Assembly: GCA_034370585.1 (NCBI GenBank)
Contig: CP139756.1
Span: forward strand, 11,224,501 to 11,288,500
Direction of reading: 5' to 3'
DNA: 64,000 nucleotides
From: Fragaria x ananassa
Lineage: Eukaryota > Streptophyta > Magnoliopsida > Rosales > Rosaceae
Shown: piece after piece, positions 49,282-59,898 of the stretch
Layout: each line of letters opens with the position of its first letter
Numbering within the stretch: position 1 is the first letter of the stretch
Translations under genes and position numbers: made by a program
The notes under the pieces: generated by a model
Databases searched by the model: none
What the model saw: the letters and a program-made list of their open reading frames with translations, nothing else
What the model was told of the DNA's origin: nothing

Positions 49282-49965
49282 TGCAACACAAATACCAAAT
49301 CAGTAATTTATGGAGCAAAAAACAAGAAAGGGCTGAATAAACCTGCGCCTGGTGCACTTGCACTGTCGGTGCACTGGAGCTGACAATAAATGGTGACTGA
49401 ACCGGGTCGGGTCGGGTCACACCAGACGATCCGGGTCGGGTTGAGCAGGCGGGTCAAGCAAGCGGGTCGGGCTGAAGTCGGGTCGGACCACACTGAGCAG
49501 GGTCGAGAGAGAACCGAATCGGACCTGAGACAAACAACACGGGTCGGATCGACATCGGCGACTAGGCACGGCGGCGGCTTCCTCTTCGGGGCTTCTGGAC
49601 AGATCGTGTCGGGCTAGACGTCGACCTGGGCAGAGATGGTGGCCGCAGAGCTGCTCCGGGGCATAGACGGCGACGGCAGCAGCTTCGGGGCAGAGGGCTG
49701 GCGACAGCAGCTTCGGGGAAGAGGGCCGGCGACAGCAGAGGGCCGACGACAGCAGCCTCGGGGTACAAGGCCGGCGACAGCAGAGGGCAGGAGAGTGCGG
49801 CAGCAGTTGCAGCCCGGAGAGACCCCGTGAACAGTAACCCGTGACAAAAAAAACAAACACCCGAACGGAAAAACGTCGTCCGGTGAAAACAAAAAATCGT
49901 TGGGAAAACGTCAACGAAAAAACTTGCAGCGGAAAAACAAAGAGACAAAGTCCTTTCGGATCTTT
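49282..49965 (-). other. Leader of the young Copia element
   Basis: About 680 bp between the primer-binding site and the gag start. It is strongly GC-rich, with repeated GCAGCAG/CTGCTG-like and CGGGTCGGG-like words (49400-49800), unlike the surrounding AT-rich DNA. No supported protein. Confidence 0.6.
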
Positions 49966-49977
49966 GCTCTGATACCA
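49966..49977 (-). other. Primer-binding site of the young Copia element
   Basis: TGGTATCAGAGC on the minus strand, directly after the 5' LTR. Perfect match to the plant initiator tRNA-Met type site. Confidence 0.93.
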
Positions 49978-50158
49978 AGTCAAATATAACGAGGTTTGGA
50001 GAATGAATTTTCTGATATATTATTCGTCTCACAGAGGAGGCTATATATAGAGGTACAAGTTGTACAAACCCTACGTACTATGTACTACACATACAGAATA
50101 GGAAAGTAATAACAAATTAATTTACATTCCTAAACTAACTCCATGACTCACGCTAACA
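49978..50158 (-). repeat. 5' LTR of the young Copia element
   Basis: 181 bp, identical to the 3' LTR by eye, followed on the plus strand by target duplication ATGAC. Confidence 0.93.
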
Positions 50159-50163
50159 ATGAC

Positions 50164-53100
50164 AAAGTTAATTGTCCATAAAAATGTCAAAGCGAATGAG
50201 AACCAAATTACCACTGTTTTTCTGCGCTTACCCTTTTCCCTTCTGCTACAGCATTACATAGTCTTTCCTAGAAAACACGCAAGAAGAAGAGAAGGAAAAA
50301 CGAAACTCTTTTCTGTGAAGTCATACAGACTGCAATGATGGCCATCGTAGATTCAATTGAAAAAAGAGGGGGAATTATGAACCTCAGAAAGAGTCAAAAT
50401 TTTCATGTTTATATCATTTACTAAATACTCCTTTTGTACAAGGATAGCACTATAATGTTTCTTTGTCTTACATAGATGGTAGGGATACTGTAGTTTTCAA
50501 CTACATTCCTGACATCCTACCAAGAAAATAAGAGATTCTCTCAAAACTCAAATTAAGAAAGACTACAGTCAAAGGCTAGACTTTTCAACTTCACGTTTAT
50601 ATTCATTTACGAAAAGTCTCTTGTGTAAGGAAAGCATAGCAAATCTATAATCCTAGTCTGTCATACATGGAATATGGATGGAGGAGATACAAAAATTTAC
50701 ACTAGTAATCCAGAAAATTCTCGCTATATAATAATGAAGATAACATAGTTTCAGAAGAATATAAAAGATTTGTTCTTAAGAAATGCAGAACATTTGATTG
50801 AGCAGGGCACAAGGATTATAAGGATCCTGTGCCATGAAAACTTTGAAATCAGTCGAGCCATATGGAAAAGAATAGTTGCAATCCACTGCAGTTCAAATCC
50901 AAATTTCAACTACATTTCACACTCCCATAAGTCATAACAGAATATCATTAGATCTATGATGTACAGTGGGTTACAGGGTCCCAATTTCCATTGAGGCACT
51001 GATGATTGCACCAGAAAGATCCAGTAGTGGGATCTGATTAAATTGCATCCGTTGGACCATTTTCTGTGATTGATTAATGTCACTGCCATAGCTTACAGAA
51101 TAAAGGGATTTCTTTCCTGCAACTTCTAGTGTTCTAGTTGAGATCGTTTATTGTGATTTTGCCCTCTACCCAGTTTATGGAGCCATCATATCTCTGAGAT
51201 ATAAGATAATCGATGGTACTAGGATAGCACCCCTCCCCCAAAACCACATACACAAAAGGTACGTCTAAATATTCCTATGGCTTGAATCAAAAGAGGAAAG
51301 GTGTGTATGCGGTATGCCCCAATCATAGTCCCACGTTGTTCAAGATAGTATCTCTCCTTCCATATTCTGTAATCTTAAATACAATCTCTCCCTAATAAGT
51401 GACTTCAATGGTGGAGACAGAGACACATCCCTCTTGCTACTGTTCTTTGATATCCTATTCTCATATTCAATTTCTACTCTCTTCTTTTTAGAAGTGTTGG
51501 AGTGAGGTATATTGCTACAAAATCTTCATTTCCTCAAGGTTGACTATCGAACAAACCATAAAATAAAGCTTGCAAATTTTCTCTCAGGTAGGCTTTCACT
51601 AAAAGGAACAAGAAAGCAAAACAATGTGAAGTGATTCCTTCAAAGAATTTATCTTATAGTCAGAAGAGTTTGTTTTTGGTTTTGGAGGTCTCTAGATGTT
51701 AATTGAACTTAAGATCCCATGGATCCCAAAGGACTACTATTTGAAATGTTTTGGGAAACATATAGTAGCTGCTATAGATTCTTCTTTTTCTTACCTCTTA
51801 TAAGGGAAACAACTGCTTTAATATAATACATTTGCATAATGTACAGCTCCAAAGCCAGCAGGTCATGGGATAAGGCTCTAAGAGGATCACTTTGAACTTG
51901 GTATGGATATTTCGTTAATATGTTATAAAATAACCTTGTCGCAAAGTGAGGAAGAAGCAAGGGATGGCCAAATATCAGAAGACACATTATTGGTACTCAA
52001 CCAGCAACTTAATCCCATAACTGACCCTTTTTCTGGATGCAAATTTTCTCTCACTGATCAAGAGCGCCCCTCTATGCTTTTACTACTCTACGGTTGACAT
52101 TAGAATCAATCTGTATCCTTGTCTATATGTTTTAGTCTTGTAATCCTAGAAGTCTTCAAAAGGTTTCCTCATGCTAAATTATATTCTTAGCCTAGTTCTT
52201 TCTGAAGCTCCTGCACTTCATTTAATAAACACGGCCATGGGGCTTAGTTTCTCTAGTGATCAAGGAGTGTTTACCCCAAACCAAGAACAAATTCAAATTC
52301 TTGCTTCCCCTGAACAAAGAACAATATTCAAATCCTTTCCACCGTTGGCCGCTACCTGGTAACAGAAAAGGGAAAAGGGTCACTAAAAGTGTGTTTATCC
52401 GGTTGCTTGGCTGCCTCTGTGAAGTACTAAGTTTCTTAAATTCTTAAAGATAAAACAACTGTGCCTTTGATTAAAGTGGCCGAATCTTGGATTTGGAATC
52501 TTGTTTCTAGAGAGATTAGCTGTTATCAAGTAATTTGGCTACTATGAATCCCACATCAAGAATGGCAAGTATTAACGTACAGAAACCCCATAACTCAAAG
52601 CCAAGTATCGGAGCTCCTCCTTATTCCTCACAATCCAAAACTTCACTGGAGCCCCTAGCTAACCCAAGCGTTAATAAAAGTCAGGCCAAATAATTTAAGA
52701 ATTGCCACAGAGATGTTCATGTGCTAGGGAAAGGGCTGGAATAGATTGTTTCTGTTACTATTGTTTAGAACATTTTAAAATTATGTTCTAATAGGAAGTT
52801 CAAAGGACTCCAAAAGAATACAAACGACACCAAGGTTGGTCTATTTTTTGGGTCGCTTATATAGACTCTGGACACCCTGAAAATGTTTTGGAAGTGCACT
52901 TGGGATTTGCAATTTTGAATATACTTGATGAGATCAAAATTTACGATCAAAAACAGAAAAGAAAACATGTAGAATCAATTAAATAAGCATTCGCATATCA
53001 TCACACGAGCTGCCTCCACAATAAAACCATTTCAATCTCAGGAAATCTAATCATGTAAATCAACTAAAAAGAGGAGACAGGTAAATTAAACATCTTGCAG

Positions 53101-53328
53101 GAACTAACAACATGATAACAAGTTCATGCATCTATCTGCCAGTCAACAAATCAAGTTCATGCAGACTATCCAATTCATCATACCATATATCAGTTAGGAA
53201 AAAAAAAGAATCATACCATATATCTCTTTGTCAATTACGAAGGAAGAAAAAGAAAGAAGATCACCCTAACTTTGCATGTTCCGGTAAAAGTTAGAAGCAA
53301 ACTTACAAAGAAATAAAATTCCGTCCAT
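50164..53328. other. Intergenic region between the Copia element and the trihelix gene
   Basis: About 3.1 kb of AT-rich DNA. No spliced gene, RNA or repeat could be supported. Short open frames (for example 51903-52097 and 52171-52362) have no recognisable domains. The right 200-300 bp may be the 3' UTR of the trihelix gene. Confidence 0.5.
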
Positions 53329-54321
53329 CTAAACATGGGAAGACTCTACCCTCGCCTTCTTTTTCTTCTTCCTTTCCAACAATGCATCCACAAACTGCTG
53401 GTGTAATTTGTTCATGGCCTCAGTACGCTTAAGCTCCGTCTCCATCCGCCTCTTCTCAATGTCCCAGGTCATTTCCATCTTCATTCTCTCCATCCTCTCA
53501 AACCCCTCTCCCAACATCATAATCGAGGAAGCCAAGCCTGCAACAGGATCCACATCTCTCTTCATCCCAACAACACTTCTCTTCTTCCCAAACTTGGATC
53601 CCGATAAAGAAGCATACCCATCAAACTCCTTACAATGGGCATTGCGCTTCAAACTTCCACTGGGTACATAGTCTCTATCACTTCTAATATCAATTCCATA
53701 GTCCCTATGTTGGTTAAAACTGTTCTTAAGATTCACATCACTCTTGCCATCACTCCTAGTTCTCAAAGGAAACCCGCCTCGATTAACATACTCATTATCC
53801 TCAGAATTCTCACCAAATCTGTAGTTAAACCTAGAATTCTGATACAAATCATTTCCTACATCAAATTCACTCCACCCAATTCCATCAAAATCAACATTAG
53901 GGCTAAAACTCCTATCAACATTCACCAAATTACGACCCTTAAACGAAACCCCACCTCCAAACTCACCCTCACTAACCGGTTTCCGATCCGGGTCGGACTC
54001 CATCTCATCCATGAGATGAAACAAAGCCCACGACGAGAAGAACGGACCCGGGTAGTTGGAAGCGCGTTGCTTCTCAGCGCGGTACCGCTTGCGAAGCTTC
54101 TCCATCTTATGGCGGCACTGCAGCGCGGTCTTCGGCGGCGAGGAGGAGGAGGAGGTCGCGGCGGTGGCCTTGGCGACGTGGTCCCAGTCGGCGGCTTTGA
54201 GATTGGCGCGGCGGAGGGCGAACCAGCGGTCGCGGTAGGCGAGGATGAGGGATTGGGCCTCGTCCTGGGTCCAGCAGGGAGGTGGGACCCGGCGGGGTTT
54301 GGTGACGACGGTGGTGGACAT
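53329..54321 (-). CDS. Trihelix (ASIL-type, Myb/SANT-like) transcription factor
   Basis: Intronless, 330 aa, ATG 54321 (MSTTVVTKPRRVPPP) and stop at 53329. The trihelix domain spans about residues 15-100 with the spaced tryptophans CWTQDEAQSLILAYRDRW (W17, W33) and ADWDHVAKA (W46), then QCRHKMEKLRKRYRAEKQ and the fourth amphipathic segment YPGPFFSSWALFHLMDEME. The middle (120-240) is low-complexity, Asp/Asn/Gly/Ser-rich. The C-terminus (270-325) is a charged coiled coil (MERMKMEMTWDIEKRRMETE) ending in a poly-Lys nuclear-localisation-like patch. ASIL1/2 proteins bind GT elements and repress seed-maturation genes in seedlings. ENAP-like members are related. Exact orthologue not assigned. The 5' coding part is GC-rich and its other frames are open, which is composition only. 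Confidence 0.9.
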   Translation of the reverse strand: MSTTVVTKPRRVPPPCWTQDEAQSLILAYRDRWFALRRANLKAADWDHVAKATAATSSSSSPPKTALQCRHKMEKLRKRYRAEKQRASNYPGPFFSSWALFHLMDEMESDPDRKPVSEGEFGGGVSFKGRNLVNVDRSFSPNVDFDGIGWSEFDVGNDLYQNSRFNYRFGENSEDNEYVNRGGFPLRTRSDGKSDVNLKNSFNQHRDYGIDIRSDRDYVPSGSLKRNAHCKEFDGYASLSGSKFGKKRSVVGMKRDVDPVAGLASSIMMLGEGFERMERMKMEMTWDIEKRRMETELKRTEAMNKLHQQFVDALLERKKKKKARVESSHV

Positions 54322-54664
54322 GGTTGGAGAGGTGGTGGGTTTGGTGGAGGAGGAGAGATATAAGGGTGGGCATTGTGGTTGGTGGTGGATGAAGGCGGTG
54401 AGGTAATGCTGACGTGGGCGGGTGGCGCGGTGCGGCGAGGGAAAAGGTCGCTAAGGAGAGACCCTCCCGGCACGATAGGGCCACTCCTGGTGCGTGCCCT
54501 GGGAGCGAGGGTAGGATACGTTTTTCACCTACGCAGTTTCGCTACGGCCGCGCTGCTGGTGCTCCACGTGGATCGGAGTTTTTCTCTTTTTTGATTGTTA
54601 CTTATTTTAAACTAATTTTTAAAGGGATTTTCACCTCACAAGATTTCTTTTTTTAGTTTGGTTG
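54322..54664. other. Upstream region of the trihelix gene
   Basis: GC-rich for about 250 bp above the start codon, as in many intronless plant transcription-factor genes, then AT-rich. No clear TATA box. The MITE at 54673 lies 350 bp upstream of the ATG. Confidence 0.45.
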
Positions 54665-54672
54665 CATATATG

Positions 54673-55066
54673 CAGGCCCGGACCTGAGATTTTGAGGCCT
54701 GAGTCGAACTCTCAAAGTTGGGCCCCTAATTTTTTTTTTTTTATACAAAATAGCATATAACATCCAAAAGTATTTAATTTATAATTAATAATATATGTTT
54801 ATATAATTCAGTCAATTACCTTTGGGCCCCTCATCACATGTAATTCTTCTTATTTTAGAATATTTGTCTTTAATTCATGTCAGATGTCTTCAGTTTTCAT
54901 TAATTTTTTACCTCTTTTCCATACTTGTGTTGATTAATTGCACAGCCAAAAAACTATAAAAAAAATAACTTTTTTTTGACAACTTTTTAAAAAATATTTT
55001 TAGGCCCCTTAGATTTTTGGGTCCCGAGTCACAAGACTCTTCTGTCTCTATTCAAATCCGGGCCTG
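54673..55066. mobile_element. hAT-type MITE, copy 2
   Basis: 394 bp. Begins CAGGCCCGGACCTGAGA and ends TTCAAATCCGGGCCTG, good inverted ends. Flanks CATATATG (54665-54672) and CATGTATG (55067-55074) are an 8-bp duplication with one mismatch. Shares both terminal segments, including GAGTCGAACT and TGGGCCC, with 35907-36348. Confidence 0.85.
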
Positions 55067-55196
55067 CATGTATGACACATTTTTATGGTTCTGTGCGAGT
55101 ATGTGACTCTCGCTTCTTTCAGATAGCTCATTTTTGTTGTAGTCCCTCAGATATTACTATGTACTAGGTAGTTTATCCGCGCTCGGCTGGGACGGA

Positions 55197-55740
55197 GGGA
55201 ATTATCATTTTCAAAAAACAAGGGTAAAAGTGTAATTCAAAGGATGATGGCATGACTGTAATTATGACGTAAACGAGGGCAGAATCGTCATTTTTAAAAG
55301 CGAGGGTAAAATTGTAATTCAGAGGATGATGACAGAACTGTAATATGACGTAAGTGAGGGTAGAATCGTCATTTCCTAAAACGAGAGCAAAATTGTAATT
55401 TAGAAGATTATTGTAGGGTTGTAATTATAACGTAAATAAAGATAGAATCGTCATTTCCAAAGGGTGCTTATGAACAGTAAAGGCTGCACCTCCTTTACTA
55501 TAGGAAAACTAGGTAGCTTACCCACACTTTGCTCAGAGAGAGAGAGAGAGAGTCGTCATTTCTAAAAGCAGGGGCAAAAGTGTAATTCACAAGATGATGG
55601 CAGGACTGTAATTATAACGTAAATGAGAGCAGAATCGTTATTGCATAAAACAGAAGGTAAAAATGTAATTTAAAGGAAGATGACAAGACTGTAATTATAA
55701 TAAAAATAAGAACAGAATCATCATTTTCACGTGGGGCTTA
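55197..55740. repeat. Diverged minisatellite, period about 85 bp, in two blocks
   Basis: Units share GTAATTCA(A/G)AGGATGATG, ACTGTAATTAT, (G/A)ACGTAA and GCAGAATCGTCATTT. Three units occur at 55197-55455 and two to three at 55545-55735. The blocks are separated by a spacer with CTTATGAACAGTA and a (GA)n run (55530-55550). Each block ends in GGGGCTTATGAACAGTA-like text, suggesting duplication of a whole repeat-plus-tail module. Confidence 0.6.
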
Positions 55741-57440
55741 TGAACAGTACCATGGCTGTATGCATATTAGTATAGAGTAAATAATTTAATGAGTCAACCG
55801 ATATATATTTATTCTGTCAATAATATAAATATACTCATGTGTTTGTATATATTAGAGAGTTCGTTTGTCTGAAATCCATATAAAATAAGACTTCCCACTA
55901 ATTTTCTTGGACTTATTACTCACAAGTCACAACAACTTTCTGCATAATTTTTCTTATGTTACCAAACATCAGTATAAAAAGTTCTCGAAAATAAACTTCT
56001 TTCTGCAAACCAAACGAGGCTACTTTCCCCTCTATTTTCTTCTTTCAGAAAAGTATTTTCTTTTATTTGTACGTCCAAAACACACACTACCAGAAGAAAA
56101 GCTTTAGCCGACGAAAAAAAAAAATCAGGCCGACGAAGCATTTTTTCGTTGGCTAAAGTCCACTTTAGCCGACGATTTAGCCGACGAAGTTAAATTTTCG
56201 TCGGCTATGGTAAACTTTAGCTGACGAAAAAAAAATTTCGTCGGCTAAAGAATTTATTTCGTCGGCTAAAGTTCACAAACTATGGCCGACGAAATATTTA
56301 AAAGTTTAGCCGACGAAATTAATATGTCGTCGGCTAAAGTACTTTATATTTGCGGATCTGGACAGCAGTAGCTCATCTGGGAAAAAAACGGGAGAAATAG
56401 TTTGGGTGTTGTCGAAATCTGTCCATAATTAGTTTGTGGAGCCATATATAGGTATGTATATGTATATATATGTTGATTAATTGAGTTTTATTTGAGTTGA
56501 TCGATTTTAAGTGTGATTGAGTTTATTGATTTTGATTGTGATTGAATTGATTAATTTTGAGTACGTTGGATGTATATATATATGTGTTGATCGATTTGGT
56601 TGATGATTTGAATTGATAATATATATGAATTAATTTGTTGTTAATAAATAGTAGATATATATATATATTAATTAATTTATAATATTATTGTGTTGATATG
56701 GTATATATGAAGTTGTTGATGATATATATGAGTTCATGATGATTTTGTGATGATGTTGATATATGATTTTGATTATGATCGAGTTAATTGATTTTGAGTA
56801 TGTTAGATGTATATATATACATATATGTTGATTGATTTGGTTGATGATTTGATATAATATATATGAAGTTGTTTATAATTAAGTAGTAGATATATATATA
56901 TATATATGTTAAGTAATTTATAATATTGTGTTGATACATGTTGAATTCATATTTCAGTTATTTTATATGAATTTTGGTGATACATGATTAACAGGAAGTT
57001 AGTATGGTTTACTAATATCGTCTATTTTTTTTAATGTATTTTTTTCCTTTAGCCGACGAAATACACTATAATTCGTCGGCTAAGATGGTTTTTGCCGACG
57101 AATAATCTACGTATTCGTCGGCTATTCCGGTATTTTTAATTTTTTAATTACATACTATAGCCGACGAAAAAACCCTTAATTCGTCGGCTAAAGTTTTTTT
57201 TTTTTTTAAATAAGTTTTAGCCGACGAAAAAAGCCTTAATTTCATCGGCCATAGATGTTTTTTATTTTTTTTATTACACACTTTAGCCGACGAAATACAC
57301 TATAATTCGTCAGCCCACGAATAACCTAATATTTCGTCGGCTATAGTTATTTTTTAATTTTTTAATTACATACTATAGCTGACGAATACGTTAGGGTATT
57401 CGTCGGCTAAACCCTAAAATTTTTCTATTACCTACTAAAG

Positions 57441-58234
57441 CCCTATGTTCGGTGGTTATTTTGCGTAAAATTTTTATACTACTTGTTACGTGTCATCGGT
57501 TTAAAACTATTTTCAGTTGGAGGTCCGGCCAAAATACGTAATTTAGACAGTCGAACGACCTTTCCCGTGCGTTTAGGGGTTTGACTTACGAGATTGACCG
57601 TCCGGATCGAGCCCTTATTCTTTTCTGATCAAGTTGAATTTTTTCCCATACATGTATTTTATCATGATGGTCAGATCTGACGGCCGGATTTCCTTTTCTC
57701 AAGTTTGATCATCACAATCACAACATGCGTACTAATGTTGTATAACTTGTTTACCAAGTGTTAAGTAAATGTTCCGTTTCAAAAACAAATTATGTGTAGA
57801 ACCTTCAAACGTAAAAAAGTCGTGAAATAAGACATGACCAGAATGGTGAAATACGTCTACGGTTGAAAAATCACGGTATTCCGGTCATGTCTCGGTGCCG
57901 ATAGTTGCGGTTAATGCAATTTTCCATTCTTTCTCCCTATGGGTAACCCTATGTTCGGTGGTTATTTTGCGTAAAATTTTTATACGACTTGTTGTGTGTC
58001 ATCGGTTTAAAACTATTTTCAGTTGGAGGTCCGGCCAAAATACGTAATTTAGACGGTCGAACGACCTTTTCCATGCGTTTAGGGGTTTGACTTACGAGAT
58101 TGACCGTCCGGATCGAGCCCTTATTCTTTTCGGATCAAGTTAAATTTTTTCCCATACATGTATTTTATCATGATGGTCAGATCTGAAGGCCGGATTTCTG
58201 TTTCTCAAGTTTGATCATCACAATCACAACATGC
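57441..58234. repeat. 506-bp tandem duplication (1.57 units) inside the first CACTA element
   Basis: CCCTATGTTCGGTGGTTATT recurs at 57441 and 57947. The second copy follows the first with few changes until 58234, where it breaks off. Reverse-complemented, the unit is clearly homologous to the 505-bp satellite at 59899-64000: shared words include AAGGGCTCGATCCG, GTCAAACCCCTAAACG, TTATACAACATTAGTAC and GACGTATTTCACCATTC. Confidence 0.85.
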
Positions 58235-58243
58235 CAAATGTAT

Positions 58244-58380
58244 AGAGGTTTAGCCGACGAATTTCAAAGGTTTAGCCGACGAGTTTCAAAGGTTTAGCCG
58301 ACGAATTTCAAAGGTTTAGCCGACGAATTTATAAAGTTTAGCCGACGAATTTCAAAGGTTTAGCCGACGAATTTATAAAG
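58244..58380 (+). repeat. 22-bp tandem array of the CACTA subterminal motif, six units
   Basis: AGGTTTAGCCGACGAATTTC repeated with a 22-bp period, all in the same orientation, with small variants (GAGTTTC, TTTATAA). Confidence 0.85.
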
Positions 58381-59529
58381 TGTAGATATTGCATTTCTTG
58401 ATGCTTACTTTCCGGAAACCAAACAAAGTGTAGATAGAAGATCAACGAAATCTAGAAGAATGAAATTACTCATATGATTAATGTTTTGTTGTTCATTGTT
58501 CAGACGTCACAGGTCATGGAAGGTATTTGGTGTATGATACATCAATCTGTCTGCAGAAACATAGAACTGATAGTATCCCACTACCAGAAATTTCAACTTG
58601 GGTGACGAAAAAAAATCGTCGCCCTGTTAAAAAATTTCGTCGCCTAAGTACTTGGGCGACGACATGTCGTCGCCCAAGACGTCGTCGCCAGAAGTGCGTC
58701 GGCCAAGAACTTGGGCGACGAAAATTCATTCCGTCGTCGCCTAAGAGTAATTCTTAGGCGACGACACGAATTTCGTCGCCTAAGATATTCTTATCGTCGC
58801 CCAAAAATATTCGTCGCCCAAGATTTAACACCTTGGCCGACGAAAATTTTTTTCGTCGCTTAAGATGTTATAACCTGGGGCGACGAAACTAAATATTTCG
58901 TCGCCTAAGATCACTACATCTTAGGCGACGATAATTTTTTTCGTCGTCTTATATGGTAAGTCCTTGACCGACTATTTAGCAATTTCGTCGCCTAAGATAT
59001 ATTTAAATTTTTTTAAAAAATATTTAAATAATTTTTTTACTTAATGCAATTTTTTATTTTTTTTTTAAACAATGCTACATGCTTATGTGTAAATAATTCT
59101 TTGGTGGCTGTGGCGGTGCTGAGCCTGAACTTGAGCTCGGCCGGAGATATAGTTCACCATGACGATGTTGCTCCGAAACGGCCTGGTTGTGAAAACGACT
59201 TCGTTCTGGTAAAATCTTCTTAGTTTGAGTCGAATTTAGTTTCAGTAGTAACAAGATGAAAACAAAGATTCAAAGAAATATAGGAAAGTGTAATTAGACG
59301 AGCACAAAAAGAATCTACTACATTGATAGATATTAACAAAATTACAAGATGAATTGGCTTGAGAAGCAACCAAACCAACAAAATTAGACACAAGAATTGG
59401 TTTGAAAAGCCACCAGACCAACAAAATTAGATACAATAGTCTCCGAAACACATAACTACAACTAAGTAGCTACACTAAGAATCCTAAAGTGGTAGAGCAA
59501 GTCTCCAAGCACTAATCAGAACCAAATTT

Positions 59530-59710
59530 GAAGAACTTGGGGAATTGATTATCGACAAACGGGTCGGCGTCGGGTTGCGGGGTCGGGGTCGGAGAGAGGG
59601 AGAGAGAGAGGGCTTCGGTGGATTTTCGGAGAGAGAGAGAGAGGGCTTGGATTTGTGAGCGGCTGCGCGAATGGTTAGGGTTCCGAATTTTTGCCTTTTA
59701 TATTGGAATT
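59530..59710 (-). promoter_or_regulatory. Promoter-like TATA box and CT-rich leader pointing left inside the second CACTA element
   Basis: On the minus strand CCAATATAAAAGGC (59693-59706) is followed by a leader with CCCTAACC and three CT-rich runs (CTCTCTCTCTCC type), then CGACCCCGACCCCGC. This is what a plant core promoter and 5' UTR look like. No clear coding frame follows. Confidence 0.45.
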
Positions 59711-59898
59711 CTTGGGCGACGATTCTGTAAAAATCGTCGCCCTGTTTTTTGAAAATCGTCGGCCAAGATAATCTTGGGCGATGATTTTTGACGTCGTCGC
59801 CTAAGATACTATACTTGGGCGACGATGTTCTTCACTATAAATCTCGTCGCCCAAGATTATGAAAATCGTCGGCCAAGAGTTCTATCATAAAATTCAGA

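Larger units (their letters stand above)
44699..50158 (-). mobile_element. Young, nearly intact Copia retrotransposon (5460 bp)
   Basis: 181-bp LTRs at 44699-44879 and 49978-50158 appear identical base for base. Target duplication ATGAC at 44694-44698 and 50159-50163. Minus orientation: the 5' LTR is the right copy. The primer-binding site, a long GC-rich leader, a single gag-pol reading frame and a purine tract are all present in order. The one defect seen is a stop codon inside the polyprotein. It is inserted 3' of the CAT gene, transcribed towards it. Confidence 0.95.
56085..58578. mobile_element. Non-autonomous CACTA element with TTTAGCCGACGAA subterminal motif (right end not found)
   Basis: Left terminus CACTACCAGAAGAAAAG at 56085. 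Multiple TTTAGCCGACGAA words and their inverse TTCGTCGGCTAAA fill 56105-56345 and 57050-57410. Between them is AT-rich DNA with TATATA runs (56440-57000). Further right are a 506-bp duplicated block and a 22-bp tandem array of the same motif. No transposase frame. The matching terminus TTCTGGTAGTG is not seen, so the right limit given is only the start of the next element, which may be nested in this one. Confidence 0.65.

Noticed and set aside
49417..50032. Overlapping minus-strand frames in the Copia leader (up to 188 aa)
   Set aside because: Repetitive Ala/Arg/Pro/Cys-rich translations of a GC-rich leader that run into the PBS and LTR; no start context or homologue recognised.
51903..52362. 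Short plus-strand frames 3' of the Copia element
   Set aside because: Under 70 codons, no domain, no splice context and no similarity that I recognise.
53635..54594. Long plus-strand open frames opposite the trihelix gene
   Set aside because: They are antisense shadows of a GC-rich coding region with a clear protein on the minus strand.
59242..59451. Minus-strand 69-aa hydrophobic frame
   Set aside because: Low-complexity translation of a short internal duplication in CACTA DNA. No start context downstream of the leader.
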